A DNA stretch of 49,865 nucleotides from Ectopseudomonas mendocina (GTDB lineage: Bacteria; Pseudomonadota; Gammaproteobacteria; Pseudomonadales; Pseudomonadaceae): NCBI RefSeq assembly GCF_008041835.1, contig NZ_VRYE01000044.1, positions 1 through 49,865 of the forward strand. The letters run 5' to 3'. Below, in pieces: positions 17,215 through 30,083 of the stretch. The position numbers and the translations under genes are program-made. The first letter of the stretch is position 1. Every line of letters starts with the position of its first letter. The notes under the pieces are model-generated. The model was not told the DNA's origin, did no database searches, and worked only from the letters and a program-made list of their open reading frames with translations.

Positions 17215-17976
17215 TCAGTGCAGGATCTGACTGAGGAACAGCTTGGTACGCTCGTTCTGCGGATTGGAGAAGAAGGTATCAGGCTCGGCCTGCTCGACGA
17301 CCTCGCCCTTGTCCATGAAGATCACCCGGTTGGCCACGGTGCGGGCAAAGCCCATTTCGTGGGTCACGCAGAGCATGGTCATGCCGTCTTCGGCCAGGCC
17401 GATCATGGTGTCCAGCACCTCTTTCACCATCTCCGGATCGAGTGCCGAGGTCGGCTCGTCGAACAGCATGATCTTCGGTTTCATGCACAGCGCGCGGGCA
17501 ATCGCCACACGCTGCTGCTGACCGCCGGACAGCTGCCCCGGGTACTTGTTGGCCTGCTCGGGAATGCGCACGCGCTCGAGGAAATGCATGGCGATTTCCT
17601 CGGCCTGGCGCTTGGGCATCTTGCGTACCCACATCGGCGCCAGCGTGCAGTTCTGCAGCACGGTGAGATGCGGGAACAGGTTGAAGTGCTGGAACACCAT
17701 GCCGACTTCGCGGCGAATCGCCTCGATGTGCTTGAGATCGCTGGTCAGCTCGGTGCCGTCGACCACGATGCGCCCCTGCTGGTGCTCTTCCAGACGGTTG
17801 ATGCAGCGAATGGTGGTGGACTTGCCCGAACCGGACGGCCCGCAGAGGACGATACGCTCGCCCTGCTGCACGCTGAGGTTGATGTCCTTGAGCACGTGGA
17901 ACTGGCCGTACCACTTGTTCACGCCCTGCAGCAGGATCATCGGCTCAGCGCTGGGTTGCTTGATTGCTTCACTCAT
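17215..17976 (-). CDS. aapP: Amino-acid ABC transporter ATP-binding protein AapP
   Basis: 253 residues, the usual size for polar amino-acid ABC ATPases. It shows Walker [11 protein letters not shown]-loop [14 protein letters not shown], signature LSGGQQQR, Walker [15 protein letters not shown] and the switch histidine CVTHEMGFA. It powers the AapQM permease in the inner membrane. It is the last gene of aapJ-aapQ-aapM-aapP, 9 bp after aapM. Only the order and similarity of its partners favour AapP over GltL or BztD. Confidence 0.92.
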   Translation of the reverse strand: MSEAIKQPSAEPMILLQGVNKWYGQFHVLKDINLSVQQGERIVLCGPSGSGKSTTIRCINRLEEHQQGRIVVDGTELTSDLKHIEAIRREVGMVFQHFNLFPHLTVLQNCTLAPMWVRKMPKRQAEEIAMHFLERVRIPEQANKYPGQLSGGQQQRVAIARALCMKPKIMLFDEPTSALDPEMVKEVLDTMIGLAEDGMTMLCVTHEMGFARTVANRVIFMDKGEVVEQAEPDTFFSNPQNERTKLFLSQILH

Positions 17977-17985
17977 AATTCACTC

Positions 17986-19083
17986 CTAACGCTTGTGGCC
18001 GGTGTCCAGCTTGCGCTCCAGGTGCATGGAGTAGCGGGACATACCAAAACAGAAAATCCAGAAAATCAGCGCCGCGAACACATAGCCTTCGGTGGCCATA
18101 CCCAGCCAGGCCGGGTCGGTGGTCGCCTGCTTGATGCTGTTGAGCAGGTCGAACAGGCCGATGATGATCACCAGGCTGGTGTCCTTGAACAGTGAAATGA
18201 AGGTGTTGACGATGCCGGGGATGACCAGCTTGAGCGCCTGCGGCAGGATCACCAGGCCCATCATGCGCCAGTAACCCAGGCCCATGGCGGCAGCGGCTTC
18301 GTACTGCCCCTTGGGAATGGCCTGCAGACCGCCGCGCACCACCTCGGCGATGTAGGCGGACTGGAACAGGATCACCCCGATCAGCGCGCGCAGCAGCTTG
18401 TCGAAGGACATGCCTTCGGGCAGGAACAGCGGCAGCATCACCGAGGACATGAACAGTACGGTGATCAGCGGCACGCCGCGCCAGAACTCGATGAAGGTGA
18501 CGCAGATGACCTTGATCGCCGGCAGGTTGGAGCGTCGCCCCAGCGCCAGCAGGATGCCCAGCGGCAAGGCGCCGGTAATGCCGACGTAGGCGATCACCAA
18601 CGTCAGCATCAGGCCGCCCCAGCGGCTAGTGGGCACCACGCTCAGGCCGAATACGCCGCCATGCAGCAGGCACCAGGCGATGATCGGGTAAATCACCAGG
18701 AAGGCCAGACCGTACAGCGCCTTGCGTGGCATCTGCGGGACGAACAGCGGCGCCGCACCGACAATGGCCAGCCAGAGGGTGGCGTCCACTCGCCAGCGCA
18801 GCTCGCTGGGGTAGAAACCATACATGAACTGGCCGAAGCGCTGCTGGATGAACACCCAGCAGGCGCCACCGCTGGTGCAGTCGGCGCGGGTACTGCCGCT
18901 CCAGGTGGCATCGATCAGGGCCCACTGGATCAGCGGCGGCACGATCAGCCAGATCAGATAGATGGCGAACAGGGTCAACAGGGTGTTGAACCAGCTGGAG
19001 AACAGATTGGCCTTGAGCCAACCTACTACGCCGACACTCATGCGCGGCGGCGGCAGGTCCGGTTTGAAGGTATGAGATTGCAT
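17986..19083 (-). CDS. aapM: Amino-acid ABC transporter permease AapM
   Basis: 365 residues with membrane segments along its length. The C-terminal half holds the ABC permease domain with the ATPase-contact loop EVVRGGLQAIPKGQYEAAAAMGLGYWRMMGLVILPQALK. The long N-terminal extension with extra membrane segments is characteristic of AapM/BztC and distinguishes it from GltK. It pairs with AapQ. The two permease genes are 9 bp apart. Confidence 0.9.
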   Translation of the reverse strand: MQSHTFKPDLPPPRMSVGVVGWLKANLFSSWFNTLLTLFAIYLIWLIVPPLIQWALIDATWSGSTRADCTSGGACWVFIQQRFGQFMYGFYPSELRWRVDATLWLAIVGAAPLFVPQMPRKALYGLAFLVIYPIIAWCLLHGGVFGLSVVPTSRWGGLMLTLVIAYVGITGALPLGILLALGRRSNLPAIKVICVTFIEFWRGVPLITVLFMSSVMLPLFLPEGMSFDKLLRALIGVILFQSAYIAEVVRGGLQAIPKGQYEAAAAMGLGYWRMMGLVILPQALKLVIPGIVNTFISLFKDTSLVIIIGLFDLLNSIKQATTDPAWLGMATEGYVFAALIFWIFCFGMSRYSMHLERKLDTGHKR

Positions 19084-19092
19084 GGCTGCTCC

Positions 19093-20277
19093 TTACCGCT
19101 CGATCAGCGCAATGCGCTTGTTGTACCAGTTCATCAGCAGGGAAATGCTGATACTGATCGCCAAGTACACGCTCATGGTGATGGCGATCACCTCGATGGC
19201 CTGGCCGGTCTGGTTGAGTACGGTGCCGGCGAACAGCGACACCATGTCCGGGTAGCCGATACCAGCCGCCAGTGAGGAGTTCTTCGCCAGGTTCAGGTAT
19301 TGGCTGGTCAGCGGCGGGATGATCACGCGCAAGGCCTGCGGGATGATCACCAGACGCAGGGTGATGCCCGGACGCAGGCCCAGCGAGCGGGCGGCCTCGG
19401 TCTGGCCATGGCTGACCGCCATGATCCCCGAGCGCACGTTCTCGGCAATGAAGGCTGCGGTATAGATAGTCAGCGCCAGGGTCAGCGCCATCAACTCGGG
19501 GATCATCACCCAGCCGCCTCGGAAGTTGAAGCCGGTCAGCTCAGGCACGCTCCACACCAGCGGGTTGCCGCCGATGAGCACGGCGAGGCCGGGCACGACC
19601 ACGATCAGTGCCAGAGAGGTCCACAGCAGCGGGAAAATCTTGCCGGTGGCTTCACGGAGTTTCTTGGCCCAGCGCCCCAAAGCGATGATGCCGACGATGG
19701 TAGCCAGCAGGACCACGGCGAACAGGCCGAAGCTGTCCGACGGACTCGGCGCCGGCATGTACAGGCCGCGACTGTTGAGGAAGAAGGTATCCCCGACTTC
19801 GAGGCTTTGCCGAGGCCCGGGAAGCGCGAGAAAGACCGCGAAGTACCAGAACAGGATCTGCAGCAACGGCGGAATATTGCGGAAGATCTCGATATAGACG
19901 GTGGCCAGCTTGCTGATCAGCCAGTTGGGTGACAGACGCGCCACACCCAGCAGAAAACCGAGAATCGAAGCCAGCACGATGCCGATGAAGGACACCAGCA
20001 GGGTATTGAGCAGACCAATCAGAAAGACGCGGCCGTAACTGTCGCTTTCCGTGTAGTCGATCAGGTGCTGGGCGATACCGAACCCGGCACTGTTATTGAG
20101 GAACGCGAAGCCGGAAATGATTCCGCGCTTCTCCAAGTTGGCCTGGGTGTTCTGGAAGAGAAACCAGCCGAGCGCCACGACAGCGACAACGGCAATGATC
20201 TGGAAAGCCCAGGCGCGCACCTGCGGGTCGGTCAGCAGTGATCCTTTGGGGCGCGGGACATTGGCAGTCGTTTGCAT
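19093..20277 (-). CDS. aapQ: Amino-acid ABC transporter permease AapQ
   Basis: About 394 residues starting MQTTANVPRPKGSLL, behind GAGG at 6-bp spacing; an ATG four codons earlier lacks a ribosome site. Several membrane segments are present, with the EAA-type loop ENVRSGIMAVSHGQTEAARSLGLRPGITLRLVIIPQALR. The large loop between the first and second halves is typical of AapQ/BztB. It forms the heterodimeric channel with AapM. Confidence 0.9.
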   Translation of the reverse strand: MQTTANVPRPKGSLLTDPQVRAWAFQIIAVVAVVALGWFLFQNTQANLEKRGIISGFAFLNNSAGFGIAQHLIDYTESDSYGRVFLIGLLNTLLVSFIGIVLASILGFLLGVARLSPNWLISKLATVYIEIFRNIPPLLQILFWYFAVFLALPGPRQSLEVGDTFFLNSRGLYMPAPSPSDSFGLFAVVLLATIVGIIALGRWAKKLREATGKIFPLLWTSLALIVVVPGLAVLIGGNPLVWSVPELTGFNFRGGWVMIPELMALTLALTIYTAAFIAENVRSGIMAVSHGQTEAARSLGLRPGITLRLVIIPQALRVIIPPLTSQYLNLAKNSSLAAGIGYPDMVSLFAGTVLNQTGQAIEVIAITMSVYLAISISISLLMNWYNKRIALIER

Positions 20278-20297
20278 AACAACCCTCATGGAGGCCG

Positions 20298-20321
20298 CGC
20301 CCCCGCACCAGCGCGGGGGCG
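20298..20321. repeat. GC-rich hairpin upstream of aapQ
   Basis: GCCCCCGC and GCGGGGGC pair around a 6-nt loop, just 21 bp before aapQ. Together with the second hairpin nearer aapJ it lies in the aapJ-aapQ spacer and may set the lower expression of the permease genes relative to the binding protein. Confidence 0.65.
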
Positions 20322-20456
20322 GACTTCACTCTGGGAATGCTGAAAAAGCCCACTTGGCGTCACTCCCGCACAGACGGGAGCGCACAGGCTGCTGGGTCAT
20401 GGATACCGCTTACACGGCGATGACGGCTCTTTCAGGACGTTCCTTACGTGGAAACG

Positions 20457-20485
20457 ACAGCGGCAGACCCGAGGTCTGCCGCTGT
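20457..20485 (-). terminator. Strong hairpin after aapJ (partial terminator or RNA-end stabiliser)
   Basis: A perfect 13-bp stem ACAGCGGCAGACC/GGTCTGCCGCTGT with a 3-nt loop, starting 6 bp beyond the aapJ stop. There is no long T-run. Such structures between a binding-protein gene and its permeases usually stop part of the transcription or protect the upstream mRNA. Confidence 0.7.
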
Positions 20486-20491
20486 GGACGG

Positions 20492-21520
20492 TCAACGCAC
20501 CGGCGGTGCGTACTGCAGACCACCCTTGTTCCACAGGGCATTGAGACCACGCTCGATCTTCAGCTCACTGCCGGCACCGACGTTGCGGTCGAACGACTCG
20601 CCGTAGTTGCCAACCTGCTTGACGATCTGCACGGCCCAGTCTTTCGGCAGTTTGAGATCCTTGCCGAACTCACCCTCGGTACCCAGCAGACGGGCGATGT
20701 CCGGGTTCTTGGTGGTTTTCGCGGTTTCTTCGACGTTGGCCGAGGTCACGCCCAGCTCTTCGGCGTTGAGCATGGCGAACAGGGTCCAGCGCACGATGTC
20801 GAACCACTCTTCGTCACCCTGGCGCACGACCGGGCCCAGAGGCTCCTTGGAGATGACTTCCGGCAGCACCACGTAGTCGTCCGGGTTGGCCAGCTTGATG
20901 CGCTGTGCGTACAGCTGCGACTGGTCGGAGGTCAGCACGTCGCAACGACCGGCTTCGACCGACTTGGCGCTCTCGTCAGAGGTGTCGTAAGTGATGGGGG
21001 TGTACTTCATGCCGTTGGCACGGAAGTAGTCGGAAAGGTTCAGCTCGGTGGTGGTACCGGCCTGGATGCAGACGGTGGCGCCGTCCAGTTCCTTGGCGCT
21101 GGAGACACCCAGCTTCTTGTTCACCAGAAAGCCCTGACCGTCGTAGTAGGTCACGCCGGTGAAGTTCAGACCCAGCGCCGCGTCACGCGAGCTGGTCCAG
21201 GTGGTGTTGCGCGACAGGATGTCGACTTCGCCGGACTGCAGCGCGGTGAAGCGTTCCTTGGCGGTCAGCGGGCTGTACTTGACCTTGGTCGCATCACCGA
21301 AGACCGCAGCGGCAACCGCGCGGCAGATATCGACGTCCAGACCCAGGTAGTTACCTTTTTCATCGGCGTAGGAGAAGCCCGGCAGACCGTCGCTGATACC
21401 GCACTGCACGAAGCCTTTCTTCTGCACGGCATCCAGGGTGGCGCCTGCCTGGGCAAAGCCACTGACACCGAGCACGGCTGCGGTGGTCAGTACAGCCAGG
21501 GTGGATTTCACCATCTTCAT
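20492..21520 (-). CDS. aapJ: Periplasmic amino-acid-binding protein AapJ
   Basis: 342 residues from MKMVKSTLAVLTTAAVLG, behind GGAGG at good spacing. A signal peptide (about 1-23) has its likely cut after GFAQA. Blocks typical of AapJ are present: VQCGISDGLPGFSYAD, GLDVDICRAVAAAVFGD, DILSRNTTWTSSRDAALG and WFDIVRWTLFAMLNAEELG. It captures glutamate, aspartate, glutamine and other L-amino acids and delivers them to AapQMP. It is the first gene of the operon, followed by a 200-bp spacer with two hairpins. Confidence 0.93.
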   Translation of the reverse strand: MKMVKSTLAVLTTAAVLGVSGFAQAGATLDAVQKKGFVQCGISDGLPGFSYADEKGNYLGLDVDICRAVAAAVFGDATKVKYSPLTAKERFTALQSGEVDILSRNTTWTSSRDAALGLNFTGVTYYDGQGFLVNKKLGVSSAKELDGATVCIQAGTTTELNLSDYFRANGMKYTPITYDTSDESAKSVEAGRCDVLTSDQSQLYAQRIKLANPDDYVVLPEVISKEPLGPVVRQGDEEWFDIVRWTLFAMLNAEELGVTSANVEETAKTTKNPDIARLLGTEGEFGKDLKLPKDWAVQIVKQVGNYGESFDRNVGAGSELKIERGLNALWNKGGLQYAPPVR

Positions 21521-22659
<1,139 letters not shown>

Positions 22660-22662
22660 CTC

Positions 22663-22958
22663 AGCCGGGCAGCAAGGAGCTGATCATTCGCGGCGGCCAC
22701 ATCATCGCCCCGCAGATGATCGAAGCAGCCCTGCACAAGCCCTCAGCCGTAGCCGTGGGCAAGCTGGATGAGAAGCCGGTGAACTGCCGGCAGTCTTCGT
22801 GCTGCTCAAACCGGCGCTGCGTTTCGATGCCATCGCCCGGGTTTACCGGGCAGTTGGCGCACATCCATCTGGCCAATGACAGCCAGGCACTGGCTGCCGC
22901 CATTGGCGAGCGTCTGGCAGGCTGCGCCGTGGGCCATCGCATCCACTGGATATCCTGA
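22663..22958 (+). pseudogene. Acyl-CoA synthetase C-terminal remnant
   Basis: Reads KELIIRGGHIIAPQMIEAALHKPSAVAVGKLDEKP in one frame, then after a shift of two bases ELPAVFVLLKPALRFDAIARVYRAVGAHPSG. Together they match the C-terminal subdomain of AMP-forming acyl-CoA synthetases (RGGHNIDP...GELPVAYV.LKPG), with part of the middle missing. The last 25 codons to the TGA return to the first frame but are not recognised. No start or adenylation core is present, so it is a decayed leftover. Confidence 0.65.
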
Positions 22959-23142
22959 CCCCGGGGTGCGCAGGGACGCGCGTCCGCTCACACATTTGCA
23001 CTTTCGTACCGCCATTGGTCGGCCGGCATTGCTGTGGGCATTGCCATGCTACTTGTGTGGGAATAGTGTCGATTATCGACACGTGAACACAACATGGAGT
23101 GTTAGCGATGCTCTTCGCCCGCCCAGGCCCGGTGAAAACGCG

Positions 23143-24081
23143 ATGAAAACGGCGTACTGGCCAGCAGATCTACAGCAGATCCAGCGCCTGCGGCTGTTTC
23201 ACAACATCGCGGCCAACAACCTGGAGCGACTCCTGGCGGAGTTTCGCGCCTGCGAACTGGAAGCCGGCGAGGTGTTGTTATCCCCCTTCGACCGTAACCA
23301 GCATCTCTACCTGCTGCTTCAGGGGCGTTTGCGTGTTTATCTCGGTTCGCTGGACAACCAGCCCGTCGGTACTCTGGAAGTGGGTGATTGCGCCGGCGAA
23401 ATCAGCTTCATCGACAACGAACGCCCCTCGGCCTACGTGGTCGCCGAATGTCCCTCCATCGTCCTGCGTCTGCACCGTGAGTCGCTGGTAACGCTCTTTA
23501 AGCAATCGCCCCAGGTGATGCAAAACCTGCTGCAGTTGCTCTGTGAGCGTGTACGCAAGGGCAACCGGCAAATTCTCGACAGCGAACAGCATGCCAATAT
23601 CGACACCCTCACCGGCTGCTTCAACCGACGCTGGCTGGAACATGTGTTCGAACGTGAAAGTACCCGCTGCGCCTTCAACGAAGAGCCGATTTCCCTGCTG
23701 ATGCTCGATGTCGACCACTTCAAGGCTTACAACGACCAGCATGGCCATCTGGCGGGCGACTATGCCTTGTGCCTGGTGGCCAACACACTCAACAGCCAGT
23801 TGCGGGCCAAGGACAGCCTGATACGTTTCGGTGGCGAGGAGTTCGTCATCCTCCTGCCGGAAATTGCCGCCGACGACGCCCGCAGCATCGCCGAACGCCT
23901 GCGCATCAGCCTGGAGCGGATCACCTCTTTCTACTCGCCAGTTGGCGTTCTACCGGGCGTGACCATTTCCATCGGGCTGGCGCAGATGCAGCATCAGGAC
24001 AGCCTGCAAGGCCTGATCGCGCGAGCCGATGCCGCGCTGTACCAGGCCAAGCAGCAAGGTCGTAACTGCCTGAGCGGTTGA
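23143..24081 (+). CDS. Cyclic-nucleotide-binding-like / GGDEF diguanylate cyclase
   Basis: About 312 residues from MKTAYWPADLQQIQRLRLFHN. Residues 15-130 form a CRP-like beta-roll (LEAGEVLLSPFDRNQHLYLLLQGRLRV; GDCAGEISFIDNERPSAYVVAE). Residues 150-310 form a GGDEF domain with the active signature RFGGEEF and an RAKD inhibitory site five residues upstream, so it should make c-di-GMP and be feedback-inhibited. The DNA-binding helix of CRP is absent, and the beta-roll is probably a sensor input. The start is not certain because no good ribosome site precedes it. It is a single gene with no obvious partner. Confidence 0.88.
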   Translation: MKTAYWPADLQQIQRLRLFHNIAANNLERLLAEFRACELEAGEVLLSPFDRNQHLYLLLQGRLRVYLGSLDNQPVGTLEVGDCAGEISFIDNERPSAYVVAECPSIVLRLHRESLVTLFKQSPQVMQNLLQLLCERVRKGNRQILDSEQHANIDTLTGCFNRRWLEHVFERESTRCAFNEEPISLLMLDVDHFKAYNDQHGHLAGDYALCLVANTLNSQLRAKDSLIRFGGEEFVILLPEIAADDARSIAERLRISLERITSFYSPVGVLPGVTISIGLAQMQHQDSLQGLIARADAALYQAKQQGRNCLSG

Positions 24082-24352
24082 CGGCCATGCATCACGCGCC
24101 CGGCTACCATCACGGGCATGCAGGGACGACCCCGGATGAACAACGCAGCCAGCCGGCCTCGGCGAAATCCTGCAGGCTTGGGCGCCAGCATCAGCGCCGC
24201 AATCATGGCCGGCACGTTCAGGCGCTTGCGGCCAAGCAGCCTGCCGGACAGATCAGGTCGCCCCTTGACAGACGCGCGCAGACACTTCGCCGCGCCCGCG
24301 TCTTGCATTACACTGGCGGGCGTTCACTCCTTAACCAGTCGATGAGAAGCCC

Positions 24353-25798
24353 GTGCTCAAAGCACTCAAGAAAATGTTCGGCAAGGCCGAAGGCGAGCAG
24401 CCACAGCCAGCCACTGCGCCCGTAGCGCCTGCCCAGGCCAAGACCGGCGAACCTGAGAAAAGCGCCCGCAAAGGCAAACCCGCACGCAAGCCCGAAACCG
24501 CTGCCGCGCCGGCTCAAGAGCGAGCACCTCGCCCGCCCAAGGCCGACAAGCCACGCCGCGAGCGCCCGGCCAAACCAGCAGATACCTGGAAGCTGGAAGA
24601 TTTCGTGGTCGAGCCGGCCGAAGGCAAGACGCGCTTTCATGACTTCAAGCTCGCCCCCGAGCTGATGCACGCCATCCATGACCTCGGCTTCCCCTACTGC
24701 ACGCCGATCCAGGCCAGCGTACTGGGTTACACCCTCAAGGGCCAGGACGCCATCGGCCGCGCCCAGACCGGCACCGGCAAGACCGCCGCATTCCTCATCT
24801 CGATCATCACCCAGCTGCTGCAGACCCCGCCGCCGAAAGAGCGCTACATGGGCGAGCCGCGTGCGCTGATCATCGCGCCAACCCGCGAGCTGGTGGTGCA
24901 GATCGCCAAGGACGCCGCCGAGTTGACCAAGTACACCAAGCTCAACGTCATGAGCTTCGTCGGCGGTATGGACTTCGACAAGCAGCTCAAGCAGCTGGAA
25001 TCGCGCTTCTGCGACATCCTGGTCGCCACCCCGGGCCGTTTGCTGGACTTCAACCAGCGCGGTGAAGTGCACCTGGACATGGTCGAGGTGATGGTGCTCG
25101 ATGAAGCCGACCGCATGCTCGACATGGGCTTCATCCCGCAGGTGCGCCAGATCATCCGCCAGACCCCGATGAAGGGCGACCGCCAGACCCTGCTGTTCTC
25201 CGCCACCTTCACCGACGATGTGATGAACCTGGCCAAGCAGTGGACGGTCAACCCGGCCATCGTCGAGATCGAGCCGGAGAACGTTGCCAGCGATACCGTC
25301 GAACAGCACGTCTACGCCGTCGCCTCCGCGGACAAATACAAGCTGCTCTATAACCTAGTGACGCAGAATGCCTGGGACCGGGTGATGGTCTTCGCCAACC
25401 GCAAGGACGAAGTACGCCGCATCGAGGAACGCCTGACCCGCGACGGCGTCAGCGCCGCGCAGATGTCAGGTGACGTACCGCAGCACAAGCGTATCAAGGT
25501 GCTCGAAGGCTTCCGCGCCGGCCATATCCGCGTGCTGGTGGCCACCGATGTGGCCGGCCGTGGCATCCATGTCGACGGCATCAGCCACGTGATCAACTTC
25601 ACCCTGCCGGAAGATCCGGACGACTACGTGCACCGCATCGGCCGTACCGGCCGCGCCGGCACCAGCGGTACCTCGATCAGCTTCGCCGGCGAGGACGACG
25701 CCTTCGCCCTGCCGCCGATCGAAGCGCTGATCGGTCGCAAGATCCAGTGCGAGATGCCGCCGGACGAGTTGCTCAAGCCGGTGCCGCGCAGGCACTGA
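24353..25798 (+). CDS. rhlB: ATP-dependent RNA helicase RhlB
   Basis: 481 residues from a GTG start. Residues 1-75 are a low-complexity extension rich in P, A and K, common in Pseudomonas RhlB. The DEAD-box core follows: Q motif YCTPIQASV, motif [10 protein letters not shown], Ia [20 protein letters not shown], and [12 protein letters not shown]. It unwinds structured RNA and is a partner of the degradosome in enteric bacteria. A good intrinsic terminator follows. The identification is firm. Confidence 0.93.
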   Translation: MLKALKKMFGKAEGEQPQPATAPVAPAQAKTGEPEKSARKGKPARKPETAAAPAQERAPRPPKADKPRRERPAKPADTWKLEDFVVEPAEGKTRFHDFKLAPELMHAIHDLGFPYCTPIQASVLGYTLKGQDAIGRAQTGTGKTAAFLISIITQLLQTPPPKERYMGEPRALIIAPTRELVVQIAKDAAELTKYTKLNVMSFVGGMDFDKQLKQLESRFCDILVATPGRLLDFNQRGEVHLDMVEVMVLDEADRMLDMGFIPQVRQIIRQTPMKGDRQTLLFSATFTDDVMNLAKQWTVNPAIVEIEPENVASDTVEQHVYAVASADKYKLLYNLVTQNAWDRVMVFANRKDEVRRIEERLTRDGVSAAQMSGDVPQHKRIKVLEGFRAGHIRVLVATDVAGRGIHVDGISHVINFTLPEDPDDYVHRIGRTGRAGTSGTSISFAGEDDAFALPPIEALIGRKIQCEMPPDELLKPVPRRH

Positions 25799-25815
25799 TC
25801 GGTTCGGCAGTCAAG

Positions 25816-25845
25816 AAAGGCGAAGCCATCCAGCTTCGCCTTTTT
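25816..25845 (+). terminator. rhlB intrinsic terminator
   Basis: AAAGGCGAAGC and GCTTCGCCTTT pair around CATCCA, and the 3' arm runs into TTTTT. Confidence 0.85.
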
Positions 25846-25865
25846 CATTGATCCAGTTGATTTGA

Positions 25866-27454
<1,589 letters not shown>

Positions 27455-27510
27455 CGCTGATCCGGTTGGCGCAGGCCAACCGGCCCCATGCTCTGTAGGC
27501 TCGGCGCGCT

Positions 27511-29874
27511 CTAGAACAACCCCAGCTGCCCATCCACCAACCGTTCGAACTCGCCGCCGACGAACGGCAGGATGGCATCGGCCACCGGTTTCAGCTGACG
27601 GCTGATGTAGTGCTCGTAGTCCACCGGCGACAGCAGGCGCTCCAGCGGTTGCGGCCCGCCGGTGGTGATCAGGTAGCTGATCCAGCCGCCGCGCTGGTAC
27701 TGCAAGGGCCGGCCAAGACGCTGGTTGTGCTCGTCGGCCAGGCGCGCGGCGCGTACGTGCGGCGGCACGTTGCGCTGGTAGTCGTCGAGCCGCCGGCGCA
27801 AACGCTTGCGATAGATCAGCAGCTCGTCCAGCTCACCAGCCAGGGTGCGTTTGACATAGTCGCGCACGTAGTCCTCATAAGGCTGGCCGGCGAACACCAG
27901 GCGATAGAGCTCCTGCTGGAAGCGCTGGGCCAGCGGCGACCAGTCGGTGCGCACCGTCTCCAGGCCCTTGAACACCATGCGTTCGCTGCCGTCCACGTCG
28001 TGAACCAGGCCGGCGTAGCGCTTCTTGCTGCCCTCCTCGGTGCCGCGAATGGTGGGCATTAGAAAACGCCGGTAATGAGTCTCGAACTGCAGCTCCAGGG
28101 CGCTGGTCAGGCCGTACTCATTCTGCAGATGCTCGCGCCACCAGGCGTTGACGCGGGCCACCAGCGCGCGCCCGATGCGCGCTGCCTCCTCCTCGTCATG
28201 GGCCCGACCGAGCCAGACGAAGGTGGAATCGGTGTCGCCGTAGATCACCGCATGGCCCTCGGCCTCGATCAGCTCGCGAGTGCGCTTCATGATCTGATGC
28301 CCGCGCAAGGTGATCGACGACGCCAGGCGCGGGTCGAAGAAGCGGCAACCACTGGAGCCGAGCACGCCGTAGAAGGCGTTCATGATGATCTTCAGCGCCT
28401 GCGACAGCGCCTTGTTGCCGTCGCGCTTGGCCGCCTCGCGCCCCTGCCAGACGCGCTCGACGATGGCCGGCAGGCAATGTCGAGTACGCGAAAAACGCGC
28501 GCCGCGAAAACCCTCCACCGAATGCTCGTCATCCGGCTGGTGCAGGCCTTCAACCAGACCCAGCGGGTCGATCAGAAAGCTGCGGATGATCGACGGATAC
28601 AGGCTCTTGTAGTCCAGCACCAGCACCGAGTCGTACAGCCCGGGGCGCGAATCCATGACGAAGCCGCCGGGGCTGTTCTCGCCGCGAATATCGCCGAGGT
28701 TCGGCGCGACGTAGCCCAAGCGGTGCATGGGCGGCAGGTACAGGTGGGTGAAGGCCGCCACCGAGCCGCCGCTGCGGTCGGCGGCCAGGCCGGTGACGCT
28801 GGAGCGCTCCAGCAGGAAGGCGAGCAGATCGGTGTGGGCGAAGATGCGCGTAACCAGCTCGCAGTCCTTGAGGTTGTAGCGCGCCAGCGCCGGCTTGTCC
28901 TCGTCGAACATGCGCTGGATCTCGTCCATGCGCGCATAGGGTGTATCGATCGCCTTGCCCTCACCGAGCAGGGTCTGCGCCACCGATTCCAGGCTGAACG
29001 AGGAGAAACTCCAGGTCGCCGAGCGTAGCGCCTCGATGCCGTCGATAATCAGCCGCCCGGCCGCCTCGGCGAAATAGTGCTGACTGCTGTTGTGCTGACG
29101 CCAGCCCATCACGTCGCCGCCACGGCCCAGCAGCAGCGGCACCTTGAGTTGCTCGGCGTGATCGCGCAGCACGCGCAGGTCGAACTGCACCAGGTTCCAG
29201 CCGATGATGGCGTCCGGGTCATGTCGCTGTAGCCAGTCATTCAGGCGTTCGAGCAACACCTTGCGACTGTCGCAATACTCCAGGTCGAAGTCGACGATAC
29301 TCGCGTCGCCATTGGCCGGGCCGAGCATGTACACCTGGCGCTGACCGCAGCCTTCCAGGGCGATGGAGTACAGCTCGCCCCGCGCGCTGGTCTCGATATC
29401 CAGCGACACCAGACGCAGCGTTGGGCGGTAATCAGGCGCGGGCTTGAGCGACTTGCACAGCAGGCTGCCGTCTTCCTGCTCGATACCGTCGAACAGCACG
29501 CTGGCGGTGATAAAGCGCTCCATCAGGTAGCGATCTGGCGGGCGGATATCGGCCTCGTACACATCGACACCGACCTGACGCAATTTTTTCTCAAGCTGCA
29601 ACAACTGCCGATACTGGCGGCAATACAGGCCCTGCACCGGGCGGCGCTTGAAGTCGCGCAAGGAAAGCGGACGCAGCTCGACGCCCTTTTCGCTGCGCAG
29701 CAACGGCTCGGCCCAGGCACGCTGCGCGGCGGGGATAAAGGCCACCGTCTCCTGGCACGGCAGGCGCACCTGGCGCGGGCCGGCATCGGTCGCCAGCCAG
29801 TAGGCCACCTCGGTGCCCTCCGGCGTGTCGCGCCAATGGCGGCTGAGCACGAAGCCTTGCTGTGGTTGCGTCAT
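27511..29874 (-). CDS. polB: DNA polymerase II
   Basis: 787 residues, the usual family-B Pol II length. The exonuclease domain shows LVSLDIETS (Exo I), [12 protein letters not shown] (Exo II) and the YNLKDCELV region (Exo III). The polymerase motifs are DYKSLYPSI (A), [13 protein letters not shown] (B) and YGDTDSTF (C). It performs error-free restart and translesion synthesis after DNA damage. It is a single gene, convergent with the small membrane-protein gene. No LexA box was identified by eye. The identification is firm. Confidence 0.96.
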   Translation of the reverse strand: MTQPQQGFVLSRHWRDTPEGTEVAYWLATDAGPRQVRLPCQETVAFIPAAQRAWAEPLLRSEKGVELRPLSLRDFKRRPVQGLYCRQYRQLLQLEKKLRQVGVDVYEADIRPPDRYLMERFITASVLFDGIEQEDGSLLCKSLKPAPDYRPTLRLVSLDIETSARGELYSIALEGCGQRQVYMLGPANGDASIVDFDLEYCDSRKVLLERLNDWLQRHDPDAIIGWNLVQFDLRVLRDHAEQLKVPLLLGRGGDVMGWRQHNSSQHYFAEAAGRLIIDGIEALRSATWSFSSFSLESVAQTLLGEGKAIDTPYARMDEIQRMFDEDKPALARYNLKDCELVTRIFAHTDLLAFLLERSSVTGLAADRSGGSVAAFTHLYLPPMHRLGYVAPNLGDIRGENSPGGFVMDSRPGLYDSVLVLDYKSLYPSIIRSFLIDPLGLVEGLHQPDDEHSVEGFRGARFSRTRHCLPAIVERVWQGREAAKRDGNKALSQALKIIMNAFYGVLGSSGCRFFDPRLASSITLRGHQIMKRTRELIEAEGHAVIYGDTDSTFVWLGRAHDEEEAARIGRALVARVNAWWREHLQNEYGLTSALELQFETHYRRFLMPTIRGTEEGSKKRYAGLVHDVDGSERMVFKGLETVRTDWSPLAQRFQQELYRLVFAGQPYEDYVRDYVKRTLAGELDELLIYRKRLRRRLDDYQRNVPPHVRAARLADEHNQRLGRPLQYQRGGWISYLITTGGPQPLERLLSPVDYEHYISRQLKPVADAILPFVGGEFERLVDGQLGLF

Positions 29875-29900
29875 AATTCATCCGAGCCTGCGGTTGCACT

Positions 29901-29987
29901 CCCCTCTCCCATTTATGGGAGAGGGGCTGGGGGAGAGGGTTTCGCTCTTTTCCCTCTCCCCGGCCCTCTCCCGCAAGCGGGAGAGGG
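29901..29987. repeat. Paired CCCTCTCCC hairpins upstream of polB
   Basis: Two palindromes in a row: CCCCTCTCCC-ATTTAT-GGGAGAGGGG (29901-29926) and CCCTCTCCCGC-AA-GCGGGAGAGGG (29964-29987). They lie between the divergent polB and truncated-haemoglobin genes. The repeat type is common between Pseudomonas genes. Confidence 0.75.
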
Positions 29988-30083
29988 AGAACAGCACCTG
30001 CATGCAGCTCCAAACCTCGAACCAAACTGGCCGGCCATTCTACGCCAGCGGTTACAATGGCGCCTTTTCCGGACGATGGTTCG

